A stretch of 61,723 nucleotides of DNA from Gammaproteobacteria bacterium (GCA_009937525.1 JAACFE010000004.1:1-61723); one strand, 5' to 3'; numbered from the stretch's first letter, positions 1 to 8,607 are shown. Program-made: numbers and translations. The notes: generated by a model not told the origin, from the letters alone.

Positions 1-188
1 ACCGTTTTTACGGGGAAAAGAGAGGCGTTCGGGTGGCTCGAAAGCACCTGACCTGGTACTGCGACAAGCTCGCGAATGCAGACGAGTTTCGTTACCAGGC
101 AGTGCGCGTCAACAGCGCTTCTGAACAATTGCGTTTAACCAAAGAGTACTTCGATCGCGACGACGGGGGGCTTTCTCTGGCAGCGTAG
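1..188 (+). CDS. dusB: tRNA-dihydrouridine synthase B, 3' end only
   Basis: The window opens inside this gene; the visible frame begins at base 3 and stops with TAG at 186-188, giving the last 61 residues. The tail carries RFYGEKRGVRVARKHLTWY and SASEQL, the signature C-terminal region of DusB, a flavoenzyme that reduces uridine to dihydrouridine in tRNA. The next gene is fis, reproducing the dusB-fis operon known from Enterobacteria. The catalytic part lies outside the window, so the call rests on the tail plus context. Confidence 0.85.
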   Translation, partial: RFYGEKRGVRVARKHLTWYCDKLANADEFRYQAVRVNSASEQLRLTKEYFDRDDGGLSLAA

Positions 189-244
189 TTGATCGGGGGT
201 TTTGGGGAGAATGGCTCGACGAGCGGCGAGCCGGCGTACCGGGA

Positions 245-538
245 TTGATCAACGTGGCCAGCAAAGCAAAGCCGAAAGAACACCAGGAACTCACATCGAA
301 GAAGAGCAAGAAACCACTTTGTAAGCACACTGAGGACGCACTCAAAAACTATTTCGCAACCCTGAACGGAGACCGCCCCGGCGATCTTTACGATCTCGTA
401 CTGGGCGAAGTCGAGCGTCCGTTATTCAAGGCCGTGATGGATTTTACGGACGGCAATCAAAGCCAGGCTGCAGGGATTCTCGGTATCAATCGGGGAACGC
501 TGCGAAAGAAACTCAGAACCTATTCGCTGATCCGATAG
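245..538 (+). CDS. fis: DNA-binding protein Fis
   Basis: 97 residues, the usual Fis length of about 98. The C-terminal helix-turn-helix is clear from about residue 71 (NQSQAAGILGINRGTLRKKL). Fis is a small nucleoid-associated dimer that bends DNA and activates rRNA and tRNA promoters. The start used here is TTG at 245, inside GATTGATC; a GTG at 254 is an alternative three codons in, and neither has a strong Shine-Dalgarno. The first 25 residues are rich in Lys and poorly conserved in type. The gene follows dusB and is immediately followed, with no spacer, by purH. Confidence 0.88.
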   Translation: MINVASKAKPKEHQELTSKKSKKPLCKHTEDALKNYFATLNGDRPGDLYDLVLGEVERPLFKAVMDFTDGNQSQAAGILGINRGTLRKKLRTYSLIR

Positions 539-2089
539 ATGTTCAATGTTCGACGTGCGCTCGTCAGCGTCTCTGACAAGAGCGAACTGATCCCCTTCGT
601 GAAGGGCCTCGCCGACCTCGGCGCGGAAATCCTGTCGACGGGCGGCACCGCGAGGCAGCTGCGGGACGCCGGTATCGAGGTCGTCGAAGTGTCGAGGAAG
701 ACCGGATTTCCCGAAATCATGGACGGGCGCGTCAAGACGCTCCATCCGACGATCCATGGCGGGCTTCTGGGCCGCCGCGGCACCGATGAGGGCGTGATGG
801 CAGAGCACGGCATCGAGCCCATCGACCTGCTGTGCGTCAATCTCTATCCCTTCGAGGCAACAATCGCGCGTGACGATGCGACGATCGACGACGCGATCGA
901 GAATATCGACATCGGCGGACCGGCGATGATTCGTGCCGCATCCAAGAACCACGATGGTGTCGCCGTGGTCGTGGACCCGTCTGACTATGATGGCGTTCTT
1001 GCGGCGCTGACGGGCGACGGACTGGGCCTCGAGGACCGCCGCCGCCTGGCGGCGAAGGCATACGCGCATACCGCGAGCTACGACGCCGCGATCACGAAGT
1101 ACCTGTCCAGGTCGCTGGGCGACGATCCGCTCGGTGCGCGAATGCTCTACTCGGGACGCCTCGTCGAACGCATGCGCTACGGCGAGAACCCGCACCAGGA
1201 TGCCGCGTTCTACATCGATCAGCAGGCGCCCCAAGGATCGCTCGCGACCGCGAAACAACTGCAGGGCAAAGCACTCTCCTACAACAATATCGCCGACAGC
1301 GACGCCGCGCTCGAATGCGTGAAGCAGTTCGGGGCGCCGGCCTGCGTAATCGTGAAACACGCGAATCCCTGCGGTGTGGCCGTGGCGGAAGACATCCTCA
1401 CCGCCTACGACAAGGCATTCAGTACCGATCCAACCTCGGCGTTCGGCGGGATCATCGCGTTCAATCGCCCGCTCGACGAGAAGACCGCTGCCGCGATCAT
1501 CGACCGGCAGTTTGTCGAGGTCATCGTCGCGCCTGGCATCGAACCCGCTGCGGCAGCGGCCTGCAGCGCAAAGAAGAACGTGCGAGTGCTCGAAACCGGC
1601 GACTGGCCGGCCGCGGCGGAGCCGGGATTCGACTTCAAGAAGGTATCGGGCGGCCTGCTCGTGCAGAACACTGACCTGGGAAGCGTTACAGCCGATGATC
1701 TCAAGGTCGTCACGAAGAAAGTACCGACGCCGAAGCAGATCGAGGACCTGCTGTTTGCCTGGACCGTGGTCAAGTATGTGAAATCGAATGCCATCATCTT
1801 CTGCAAGGACGGCATGACGATCGGCGTTGGCGCCGGCCAGATGAGCCGCGTCTACTCGACGAAGATCGCCGCGATCAAGGCTGCGGATGAAGGCCTCGAA
1901 GTGGAGGGCTCGGTCATGGCCTCGGACGCATTCTTCCCGTTCCGCGACGGCATCGATACGGCGGCCGAGACCGGCATTGCCGCGATCATCCAGCCCGGTG
2001 GCTCGATGCGCGACGAGGAGGTCATCGAAGCAGCGAATGAGCACGGGCTGGCGATGGTGTTCACCGGGATGCGGCACTTCCGGCATTGA
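539..2089 (+). CDS. purH: Bifunctional AICAR transformylase / IMP cyclohydrolase
   Basis: 516 residues, the normal PurH length. It catalyses the last two steps of IMP synthesis: formyl transfer to AICAR and ring closure. The N-terminal cyclohydrolase (MGS-like) domain is seen in [17 protein letters not shown] and [11 protein letters not shown]; the transformylase part in [28 protein letters not shown] and [10 protein letters not shown]. It ends with [14 protein letters not shown] and [10 protein letters not shown], as usual. The ATG at 539 directly abuts the fis TAG (536-538), so its translation is probably coupled to fis. purD follows after a 159-base gap filled by two repeat copies. Confidence 0.97.
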   Translation: MFNVRRALVSVSDKSELIPFVKGLADLGAEILSTGGTARQLRDAGIEVVEVSRKTGFPEIMDGRVKTLHPTIHGGLLGRRGTDEGVMAEHGIEPIDLLCVNLYPFEATIARDDATIDDAIENIDIGGPAMIRAASKNHDGVAVVVDPSDYDGVLAALTGDGLGLEDRRRLAAKAYAHTASYDAAITKYLSRSLGDDPLGARMLYSGRLVERMRYGENPHQDAAFYIDQQAPQGSLATAKQLQGKALSYNNIADSDAALECVKQFGAPACVIVKHANPCGVAVAEDILTAYDKAFSTDPTSAFGGIIAFNRPLDEKTAAAIIDRQFVEVIVAPGIEPAAAAACSAKKNVRVLETGDWPAAAEPGFDFKKVSGGLLVQNTDLGSVTADDLKVVTKKVPTPKQIEDLLFAWTVVKYVKSNAIIFCKDGMTIGVGAGQMSRVYSTKIAAIKAADEGLEVEGSVMASDAFFPFRDGIDTAAETGIAAIIQPGGSMRDEEVIEAANEHGLAMVFTGMRHFRH

Positions 2090-2120
2090 GTTATTGTCGA
2101 TTTCGGAGCTTATTGAATTA

Positions 2121-2237
2121 TAGGAGCGGTTCTCGAACCGCGAGCAATCGCGCGCCGAGGCGCGCTCCTACAAACATGCGATTGGCGTAGGAGCGGTTCT
2201 CGAACCGCGAGCAATCGCGCGCCGAGGCGCGCTCCTA
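2121..2237. repeat. Tandem pair of REP-like palindromic repeats
   Basis: Two identical 50-base copies (2121-2170 and 2188-2237) lie 67 bases apart in the purH-purD gap. Each begins TAGGAGCG and ends CGCTCCTA, which pair, and contains two inner hairpins, GCGGTTCTCGAACCGC and GCGCGCCGAGGCGCGC. Related copies lie at 9044, 12436, 14307 and 34125. The second copy ends 11 bases before the purD start, just next to its ribosome site. They could form strong RNA hairpins that dampen or protect the transcript; this role is inferred. Confidence 0.9.
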
Positions 2238-2248
2238 CAGGAAGGCGA

Positions 2249-3529
2249 ATGAAAATATTGATCATCGGTTCCGGCGGTCGCGAGCATGCGATTGCCTGGA
2301 AATGCGCACAGACGGCCGACGAAGTGCTGGTCGCGCCCGGCAATGCAGGCACGGCTCGCGAGGACAAGGTGCGCAACGTGCCTGTCTCGTCAGACGACCT
2401 GGACGGCCTGGTCGAGCTCGCGCAGGCGGAAAAGGTAAACCTCACGATCGTCGGCCCGGAGGCGCCGCTCGTAGCGGGCATCGTCGACCGTTTCATCGAA
2501 GCCGGCCTGCCCTGCTTCGGCCCGAGCGCGGCCGCGGCACAGCTCGAGGGTTCGAAAGCATTCACCAAGGATTTTCTCGCCCGCCACCACATCCCGACGG
2601 CTGCATACAGAAATTTCTCGGGACTCGATCCGGCGCTCGCCTACATCCGCGAGCAGGGTGCGCCCATCGTCATCAAGGCCGATGGCCTTGCGGCGGGCAA
2701 GGGCGTTATCGTGGCACACACGCTCGAAGAGGCGGAACAGGCCGCAACGGACATGCTGGCCGGCAACAAGTTCGGCGACGCCGGTACGCGCATCGTTGTC
2801 GAGGAGTTCCTCGACGGCGAAGAAGCGAGTTTTATCGTCATCACCGACGGCGAAACCATCCTGCCGCTCGCAACTTCCCAGGACCACAAGGCCCGCGACG
2901 AGGGCGATACGGGCCCGAACACGGGCGGCATGGGCGCCTACTCGCCCGCGCCCGTGGTCACGCCCGAGGTCGAGGCGCGCATCATGCACGAAGTGATCGA
3001 GCCGACGCTCAAGGGCATGTACATCGACGGTACGCCTTATCTCGGCTTCCTTTACGCGGGGCTGATGATCATGGCCGACGGCTCGCCCAGGGTCATCGAG
3101 TTCAACTGCCGCATGGGCGATCCGGAAACGCAACCGATACTGATGCGCCTGAAGTCGGACCTCGTCGCGATTTGCAAGGCAACGCTCGACGACACGCTGG
3201 ACAAGGTCACGGCGCAGTGGGACGAGCGCGCGGCGCTCGGCGTCGTCATGTCCGCCGGCGGCTATCCCGGCAGTTACGACAAGGGCAAGCGCATTGCTGG
3301 ACTGGATGAGGATTTCGGCGATGACCAGAAAGTCTTCCACGCGGGCACGGCCCTTGACGGCGACGACGTAGTCACCAGCGGCGGTCGTGTCCTGTGCGTG
3401 GTAGGCCTTGGCGACAGCGTCGCCGCAGCGGCGGAGCGCGCCTACGACGCCGTCGACAAGATCTGCTGGGAAGACGTCTACCTGCGCCGCGACATCGGCC
3501 ACCGCGCCATCGCCCGCGAACAGGGCTGA
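2249..3529 (+). CDS. purD: Phosphoribosylamine-glycine ligase
   Basis: 426 residues, the standard length. PurD joins glycine to phosphoribosylamine with ATP, the second step of purine synthesis. The N-terminal domain begins MKILIIGSGGREHAIAWK. ATP-grasp motifs follow: VIKADGLAAGKGV, EEFLDGEEASF, NTGGMGAYSPAPVVTPE and EFNCRMGDPETQP. The start is ATG 2249 with AGGAAG at 2239-2244. The REP-like hairpin ends just upstream of this site. moeA begins 7 bases after the stop. Confidence 0.97.
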   Translation: MKILIIGSGGREHAIAWKCAQTADEVLVAPGNAGTAREDKVRNVPVSSDDLDGLVELAQAEKVNLTIVGPEAPLVAGIVDRFIEAGLPCFGPSAAAAQLEGSKAFTKDFLARHHIPTAAYRNFSGLDPALAYIREQGAPIVIKADGLAAGKGVIVAHTLEEAEQAATDMLAGNKFGDAGTRIVVEEFLDGEEASFIVITDGETILPLATSQDHKARDEGDTGPNTGGMGAYSPAPVVTPEVEARIMHEVIEPTLKGMYIDGTPYLGFLYAGLMIMADGSPRVIEFNCRMGDPETQPILMRLKSDLVAICKATLDDTLDKVTAQWDERAALGVVMSAGGYPGSYDKGKRIAGLDEDFGDDQKVFHAGTALDGDDVVTSGGRVLCVVGLGDSVAAAAERAYDAVDKICWEDVYLRRDIGHRAIAREQG

Positions 3530-3536
3530 AACGGAC

Positions 3537-4733
3537 GTGCTGACGACCGTCGAAGCGACGCACGCCATCAAGCAGGCGATGGCGTCCTTCGACAGCGAAG
3601 TCGTGCCTCTGGACAGGGCCATCGGCCGCGTCCTGCGTCAGTCGGTGCACGCCGAACGCGACCAGCCCCCGTTCGATCGTGTCATGATGGACGGCATCGC
3701 GCTCCGTTTTTCGGACTTCGAAGAGGGGCAACGCAGGTTTCCGATCCAGTCGCGGCAGCATGCGGGTGACCTTGCACACACGCTCGAGGCCGGGAAATGC
3801 ATCGAGATCATGACCGGCGCTTGCCTGCCGGAAGGGGCAGACTGCATCGTGCCCGTGGAGCGGATTGCTGTCGGCGAGGGTGCCGCCGAGATCGAAACGG
3901 GCTATAGCGCAAAATTGCGGCAGCACGTGCACGGCCGGGGTTCCGATCATACTGAAGGCACGCAGCTGTTGCGGCCGGGCACTCGCATAGCTCCTGCCGA
4001 CGTCGCGATCATCGCCTCGGCGGGCAAGCCCGATGTCGAAGTCAGCCGCGTACCGGCGATACGTGTCGTTTCGACCGGCAACGAACTGATTGCGCCGGGG
4101 AAGCCGATTGAAGCGCACCAGATCCGCGAATCGAACGGACCGGCGGTCGTCGCGATGCTGAAGGAACACGGGTACACGGACTGCGAACGCGACCATCTCG
4201 TCGACGACCTGGAAATCCTCGAGGAAAGAATCGCCACGCACCTCGAGGAGGCCGACGTTCTCGTGCTCTCGGGCGGTGTATCGATGGGGAAAGCCGACTT
4301 CGTGCCGCAGGTGCTGCAGGAACTCGGCGTGGAAGTCGTGTTCCACAAGATCAGCCAGAGGCCTGGGCGGCCGATGTGGTTCGGGATCGGAGCGAAGCAG
4401 CAGGCCGTGTTCGCATTGCCCGGCAATCCCGTGTCTACGCTCGTCTGTTGCCGCCACTACGTTATCCCGGCTCTGGCGCACGCGTCCGGCGTCTCGCCCG
4501 GTAACCCCGAATTTGCAGCCCTGGCCCAGGATGTGGCATTCCGGCCGAAGCTGACCTGCTTCCTGCCGACGCGGCTGGTGTCAAACGCGGCGGGCACCCT
4601 GCTCGCCCTGCCCGTGCACACGAATACCTCGGGCGATTTCGCGTCGCTCACCGGAACCGACGGCTACGTGGAGCTCGCGCTCGAGGACACGTTCTTCGAG
4701 ACCGGCACGACCGTGCCGCTGCATCGCTGGTGA
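3537..4733 (+). CDS. moeA: Molybdopterin molybdenumtransferase MoeA
   Basis: 398 residues from a GTG at 3537, close to the MoeA norm of about 400. It inserts molybdate into adenylylated molybdopterin to make molybdenum cofactor. Visible are DRAIGRVLRQSV near the start, MMDGIA, MTGACLPEGADCIVPVE, the MoCF-domain glycine motif LSGGVSMGKADFVPQVL, QRPGRPMWFG and FALPGNPVSTLVC. The frame is open further upstream into purD, but homology begins at the GTG. The Shine-Dalgarno is weak. No other moa/moe genes are in the window. Confidence 0.95.
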   Translation: MLTTVEATHAIKQAMASFDSEVVPLDRAIGRVLRQSVHAERDQPPFDRVMMDGIALRFSDFEEGQRRFPIQSRQHAGDLAHTLEAGKCIEIMTGACLPEGADCIVPVERIAVGEGAAEIETGYSAKLRQHVHGRGSDHTEGTQLLRPGTRIAPADVAIIASAGKPDVEVSRVPAIRVVSTGNELIAPGKPIEAHQIRESNGPAVVAMLKEHGYTDCERDHLVDDLEILEERIATHLEEADVLVLSGGVSMGKADFVPQVLQELGVEVVFHKISQRPGRPMWFGIGAKQQAVFALPGNPVSTLVCCRHYVIPALAHASGVSPGNPEFAALAQDVAFRPKLTCFLPTRLVSNAAGTLLALPVHTNTSGDFASLTGTDGYVELALEDTFFETGTTVPLHRW

Positions 4734-4827
4734 CTCGCACCGAGCGATGCCCCTGCCTTGCGAGGTCGGCACGCGTGCCAGATACTAGAACGTATTTCGG
4801 ACGGGACATCAGCAGACGGGGCCGCTA

Positions 4828-5112
4828 ATGAAATCAGACCACGATAAAAAGTTTTTCGAACGCGCCGACGCGTACATCACGCTGGCCAACGAACAGGCAG
4901 CCGACGCCACCCGTGGCGAGGTTAGCGCCTCGATGATGTTTGCCACGGCCCGATTCAACGCCTGGGTGAGCGCGAGCGGCACGGAGTCGGGCGAGGAACT
5001 GGCGTCCGTGAAAGAAGAAGCACTCGAGTACTTCGCCACCGAGTACAGGAAGATGCTCGAGGAAAACCTCGACGAGTACATCGAGAATTTCGATAACTAT
5101 ATGAAAGCCTGA
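4828..5112 (+). CDS. DUF3144 family protein
   Basis: 94 residues, acidic, predicted mostly helical and soluble. FFERADAYITLANEQ at the start, SASMMFATARFNAWV in the middle and the ending LEENLDEYIENFDNYM match what I know of DUF3144, a family of small proteobacterial proteins without known function. It opens a run of ten plus-strand genes; its TGA (5110-5112) overlaps the next ATG by one base, which suggests coupled translation. The 94-base gap upstream holds the short palindrome GGCACGCGTGCC but no clear promoter. Confidence 0.8.
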   Translation: MKSDHDKKFFERADAYITLANEQAADATRGEVSASMMFATARFNAWVSASGTESGEELASVKEEALEYFATEYRKMLEENLDEYIENFDNYMKA

Positions 5113-5504
5113 TGAACTCCCTGCAACTCAGCCTCGTGTTGGTCGCGTCGATCTGGGCGGCGATGAATACGCTGATTGCCGGCTACAACGCGGTCAACGC
5201 GACGCGCGACCGGATTCTCACGGGCCGGACCGATGAGGGTATCCCCCTCACTTACGAACATCGCCGCATCATGTACCAGAATGACTGGCTTCCCCTGAAA
5301 GCAGGCCTCGCCTTCGTGTCACTCGCTTTTGGCGCCTTTCTCGTCTTCCTTCCGGAGCTTGCAACGGATTCAGGCATTCTCAGACCGCTGTGCTACGCGG
5401 CATCTCTGTTGCCATTTGGAAGCTTCTTCGGGTTCTTCTTTCTCGGATTGCGCGACAGGCGATTGATCACCGAAGTCCTGTACGCGGCGAGACAAGAGGG
5501 ATAG
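5112..5504 (+). CDS. Small integral membrane protein of unknown function
   Basis: 130 residues with an N-terminal hydrophobic helix (about residues 5-22), a soluble stretch containing EGIPLTYEHRRIMYQNDWL, then two further hydrophobic segments (about 57-77 and 89-112) and a basic tail. That gives three likely membrane helices. I do not recognise a family. It starts inside the stop codon of the DUF3144 gene (TGATG), so the two are probably co-translated. Confidence 0.7.
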   Translation: MNSLQLSLVLVASIWAAMNTLIAGYNAVNATRDRILTGRTDEGIPLTYEHRRIMYQNDWLPLKAGLAFVSLAFGAFLVFLPELATDSGILRPLCYAASLLPFGSFFGFFFLGLRDRRLITEVLYAARQEG

Positions 5505-5575
5505 CAACCTTGCATTCCCCCGGTGCCGGCAAGATACTGGATACTCGTCGAACGAAGATTACCGGCCGAATCACC

Positions 5576-6124
5576 GTGACCATTCCACGCAGCTGCGGAG
5601 TGATTCTCGTGGCCCTGTTGCTGGCAGCAACCACGAGCCACTCGCAGGCAACTGAAACTCTCGAGCGCGGCGCGGAGCTTCTCACTCCCTTCAAGAAAGA
5701 CCTCCAGCGGGCCCTGAAGTCCGGGCTGGCAGAGGGCCCTGCCGAGGCAATACAGGTTTGCCGGATCAGGGCGCCGGATATTGCAGATGCACTATCGGTC
5801 GACGGCGTCCGGATGGGTCGCAGCAGCCACAGGCTTCGCAACCCCGATAACGAAGCGCCGGAGTGGGTCAGGCCGATCATGCAGGCCTACCTCGACGACC
5901 CATCCAGCCGCACGCCGCGTGCCGTGGAACTGGAGGAGAACCGATGGGGCTACGTGGAACCAATCGTGGTGCAGCCGCTTTGCCTGACCTGCCACGGTTC
6001 GGAGCTTGCACCCGACATCAGCGCGCGGATTGCCGAACTCTACCCCGACGACCGTGCGACAGGTTTCGAAGCGGGTGATTTGCGTGGGGTATTCTGGCTC
6101 GAGTTCCCCGGAGAAGCACCATAA
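5576..6124 (+). CDS. Secreted single-haem protein, Tll0287-like/DUF3365 family
   Basis: 182 residues from GTG 5576, chosen because it gives a clean signal peptide (residues 1 to about 25, ending SHSQA). A TTG at 5510 is an alternative. The mature protein has PAEAIQVCRIRAPDIADAL, SHRLRNPDNEAPEWV and a CLTCH haem-attachment motif at about residues 136-140, followed by LYPDDRATGF and DLRGVFWLEF. This pattern fits DUF3365 (Tll0287-like) periplasmic sensor or haem proteins. Function is unknown, perhaps redox or gas sensing. No cytochrome maturation genes are nearby. Confidence 0.75.
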   Translation: MTIPRSCGVILVALLLAATTSHSQATETLERGAELLTPFKKDLQRALKSGLAEGPAEAIQVCRIRAPDIADALSVDGVRMGRSSHRLRNPDNEAPEWVRPIMQAYLDDPSSRTPRAVELEENRWGYVEPIVVQPLCLTCHGSELAPDISARIAELYPDDRATGFEAGDLRGVFWLEFPGEAP

Positions 6125-6138
6125 ACAGCGCTCGCTCC

Positions 6139-6525
6139 GTGAAGAGCATGTCTTTCTACCTGGGCCTCGCGCTCCTGTTCACTCATGAAATGGACTCGAT
6201 GCCGAATCATGAATGGCGAGTGCTGCCGTTATTGCGTTCGTTGTCGGAGTCGGCCGGGGAGACGGTTTTCATCATTGCCCACATTCCCTTATTCGCACTG
6301 TCGATTGCGTACCTGGCAAGCCTGAACACCCGGACGCGCAAGCTGGCTCGGGACATCGCGTGTGGATTCTTTATCGTGCACGCGATATTGCATGCTTTCT
6401 TCGCGGGGCATCCGGCCTACGAATTCTCGTCATTGCTGTCATCGCTCCTGATATACGGCGCCGCCGCCTGCAGCGTCGCTTATTTTGCCGCCAGCCTGCT
6501 TCTGGTGGATGGAGATCCGGCATGA
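6139..6525 (+). CDS. Small multi-pass membrane protein
   Basis: 128 residues starting at GTG 6139 (an ATG lies three codons further on). Four hydrophobic segments are visible, with LLFTHEMDSMPNHEWRVLPLL near the N terminus; this His/Glu/Asp/Trp motif recalls the DUF6713-type family, a tentative assignment. FVIIAH-like and FFIVHAILHAFFAGHP segments place several histidines in the membrane. The stop overlaps the start of the next gene (ATGA at 6522-6525). Confidence 0.65.
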   Translation: MKSMSFYLGLALLFTHEMDSMPNHEWRVLPLLRSLSESAGETVFIIAHIPLFALSIAYLASLNTRTRKLARDIACGFFIVHAILHAFFAGHPAYEFSSLLSSLLIYGAAACSVAYFAASLLLVDGDPA

Positions 6526-7052
6526 CGAGGAAGAAGCCGCTGATGGGCATCTACCAGATCACGACCTTTCTTGCGGTCGTTCTTCTGCTGCTGATCCTGT
6601 TTGTATCTGCCGCTTATTTCTTCGTTATCCCGTCACCGGACAAATCGTCCGGCCAGGGCACCATTCTCGCGGAACTCGAAGCAATGCGCGTCACCTGGAA
6701 TTCGGAGCGGCCGGCTTCCTACCGCTACGTCGTCGACCGTGACTGCTATTGCGATCCGGCCTACGTAGAGCCCTATGTTGCGACGGAAGAGGACGGCGGC
6801 AAGTCCGCAACATTTATCATCGAGATCGAATCGGCCACCGGCGAGTTCATATCGACGCCTCCCGGCCCCGTCTGGATAGACGATCTCTTCGACCTCGTCG
6901 AGCAGTCCGTTCGGGACGACAGGCAGGTCGACGTCAGGTATGACAAAGAACTCGGGTTCCCGGTGTCGATCGTCGTGCGCCCCGATCCGGCGCCGCCGGA
7001 TTCCGTGTACCGCGTCGAAGTCCGCGACTTCGAGACTCTCGAGTATCGTTAG
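6522..7052 (+). CDS. DUF6174-like protein with N-terminal membrane anchor
   Basis: 176 residues. One membrane helix at about residues 12-36 anchors a periplasmic domain. The domain shows PASYRYVVDRDCYCDP, VWIDDLFDLVEQ and VDVRYDKELGFPVSIVV, the layout of DUF6174 proteins (a Tyr-rich, Cys-containing start, a DLFD helix and a DPELGYP-like strand). The role of the family is not known. ATG 6522 overlaps the upstream stop as ATGA. Confidence 0.7.
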   Translation: MTRKKPLMGIYQITTFLAVVLLLLILFVSAAYFFVIPSPDKSSGQGTILAELEAMRVTWNSERPASYRYVVDRDCYCDPAYVEPYVATEEDGGKSATFIIEIESATGEFISTPPGPVWIDDLFDLVEQSVRDDRQVDVRYDKELGFPVSIVVRPDPAPPDSVYRVEVRDFETLEYR

Positions 7053-7123
7053 GTCGAGCAGGGTATGGTTGCTGTTTCTCGCATGGGTTACCGTTGTGCC
7101 ATACGTAATCTGGAGACTCGTTG

Positions 7124-7375
7124 ATGCGTAGAGGAATTCTCGTCCTGCTTGCACTATCGTTACATTCGCCATTGACCGCCGGCGAGGTGCTGGCTGCCCG
7201 CGAACTTGCGCATCCCCACGAGAACGAGCAGCCGTTTACACGATCACTGAGAGGCGCCCGCATTCCTGACGGCATGGATGAGGTCGTCATACGGGCGAAC
7301 GATTCCGTACACGGCGATGGCGGAAAGACAATGACCGTCATGCTGCGTCGGCACCAGGGAGGCTCTGCGAAGTGA
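7124..7375 (+). CDS. Small secreted protein, unknown
   Basis: 83 residues. The first 20 (MRRGILVLLALSLHSPLTAG) form a typical signal peptide, so it is probably periplasmic. The remainder is polar with no cysteine and no family I know. ATG 7124 has GGAG about nine bases upstream (7111-7114). The stop overlaps the next gene in GTGA. The signal peptide, the coupling and the shared strand argue that it is real. Confidence 0.55.
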   Translation: MRRGILVLLALSLHSPLTAGEVLAARELAHPHENEQPFTRSLRGARIPDGMDEVVIRANDSVHGDGGKTMTVMLRRHQGGSAK

Positions 7376-7650
7376 CTACCGCCGAACAGCGCCGCCAGTG
7401 GATCGAAGCCCTGCATGCCTACCGCGACGATTCGGACCGTATGTTTGCCCTGGTTGCGAGCCTCGCCAACCTGCTCGACAAGGAGCTCGTCATCGAGACC
7501 ATGGAATCCGTGCTCGGCGTTAGCGCGGTCCACGATGGCGACTGCATCATCTTCGATGATCTCGCGATCCAGTTCGGCAGGGACGATCGGGTGAAGAGCG
7601 TGTTCAGGACGATCGACGGCACGGCAGGCGACCTCGGGCAGTTGGATTGA
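7372..7650 (+). CDS. Small soluble protein, unknown
   Basis: 92 residues from GTG 7372, which overlaps the upstream stop (GTGA). It is predicted soluble and acidic, with a helical first half (EQRRQWIEALHAYRDDSDRMF) and a short beta-like second half (DDLAIQFGRDDRVKSVFRTI). I do not recognise a family. It ends 10 bases before the cytosine deaminase gene. Confidence 0.55.
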   Translation: MTTAEQRRQWIEALHAYRDDSDRMFALVASLANLLDKELVIETMESVLGVSAVHDGDCIIFDDLAIQFGRDDRVKSVFRTIDGTAGDLGQLD

Positions 7651-7660
7651 GCGTCGCGGA

Positions 7661-8098
7661 ATGGATACCTTTCTCCAGGCAGCCATCGATGAAGCACGCA
7701 AGAGTTTCGAATCCGGCGGCATACCCATCGGTTCTGTCCTCGTTCTGGACGGCGAGATTGTCGGACGCGGCCACAATCAGCGCGTCCAGAAGGGCAGCGC
7801 CGTGCTGCATGCCGAGATGGACTGCCTCGAAAATGCGGGCCGGCTGACATCGGAGGACTACGCTCATTCGGTGCTTTATTCGACGCTGTCACCCTGCGAC
7901 ATGTGCAGCGGCGCTATCCTGCTGTACAAGATCCCCAAGGTCGTGATCGGCGAGAACAGGACATTTCGCGGTCCCGAGGAGCACTTGCGGGCTCGCGGCG
8001 TAGAACTGGAGGTTGTCGACAATGACGAGTGCGTGCGCTTGATGAACGACTTCATTCGCGATAATCCGGCACTCTGGAATGAGGACATCGGGGAATGA
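7661..8098 (+). CDS. Cytosine deaminase, yeast Fcy1 type
   Basis: 145 residues. The zinc motifs of the cytidine/deoxycytidylate deaminase fold are present: His50 and catalytic Glu52 in LHAEMDCLEN, and Cys79 and Cys82 in LSPCDMC. Beyond the fold it resembles the yeast enzyme Fcy1 along its length: GGIPIGSVL, GRGHNQRVQKGSA, LENAGRL, IPKVVIGENRTF and the terminal LWNEDIGE. Fcy1 converts cytosine to uracil and is unrelated to bacterial CodA. Specificity is inferred from this resemblance; guanine or another base remains possible. The stop overlaps the next start (ATGA). Confidence 0.8.
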   Translation: MDTFLQAAIDEARKSFESGGIPIGSVLVLDGEIVGRGHNQRVQKGSAVLHAEMDCLENAGRLTSEDYAHSVLYSTLSPCDMCSGAILLYKIPKVVIGENRTFRGPEEHLRARGVELEVVDNDECVRLMNDFIRDNPALWNEDIGE

Positions 8099-8607
8099 AA
8101 GGCAGACGATCGAAAATGCTGTACGCCGCGTATGGCTCAAATCTGCATCCGGGCCGGCTGCGGGAACGGATCAGATCCGCGACGCTTCGCGGTACCGGTT
8201 TCCTGCATAAGTACACGCTGCAATTCCACAAGCGCGGCCAGGACCGTTCCGCGAAATGTGGATTTACCGAATGCGGCGAGGGGATGCACGTGGCCGTTTA
8301 CGAGGTCGACGACGCCGACAGGAAGATCCTCGACACCATCGAAGGCGTCGGCAAGGGCTATGACGTGGATGAGATCAGCGTCCCGCGTTTCGGCAAGTGC
8401 TTTACCTACGTCGCAGCTCACACCCACATCGACGAGTTCCTTCACCCGTTCGACTGGTACCGTGACATGGTGCTACTGGGCTGCCTCCGGCACGCTTTCC
8501 CTGCGCCCTACTGCGAGCGCATCGCGGCGCTCCCGGTGATCGCGGACCCGGACCCGGTCCGGCGCGAGAGAAACCGGCGCACCGTGGCACGGCTGAAACG
8601 GCGATGA
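8095..8607 (+). CDS. Gamma-glutamylcyclotransferase-like protein
   Basis: 170 residues. LYAAYGSNLHPGRL is the YGSN substrate-binding loop of the gamma-glutamylcyclotransferase/AIG2-like fold; ILDTIEGVGKGYDV supplies the conserved acidic and Tyr region. Such enzymes release 5-oxoproline from gamma-glutamyl compounds. The C terminus is strongly basic. The start is ATG 8095, overlapping the deaminase stop, but ATG 8116 (MLYAAYGSN) fits the family better by length. The exact substrate is not predictable. Confidence 0.75.
   Translation: MKGRRSKMLYAAYGSNLHPGRLRERIRSATLRGTGFLHKYTLQFHKRGQDRSAKCGFTECGEGMHVAVYEVDDADRKILDTIEGVGKGYDVDEISVPRFGKCFTYVAAHTHIDEFLHPFDWYRDMVLLGCLRHAFPAPYCERIAALPVIADPDPVRRERNRRTVARLKRR

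Noticed and set aside
422-2086. 554-codon open frame opposite purH and the end of fis
   Set aside because: It is antisense to clear PurH motifs and has no recognisable domain.
2121-2237. CRISPR array
   Set aside because: Only two copies, each with internal hairpins and ends that pair, a single 17-base spacer, and no cas genes. It is a REP-like pair.
4734-4827. tRNA or terminator after moeA
   Set aside because: The GGCACGCGTGCC palindrome has no T-run, and no cloverleaf with a T-arm could be drawn.
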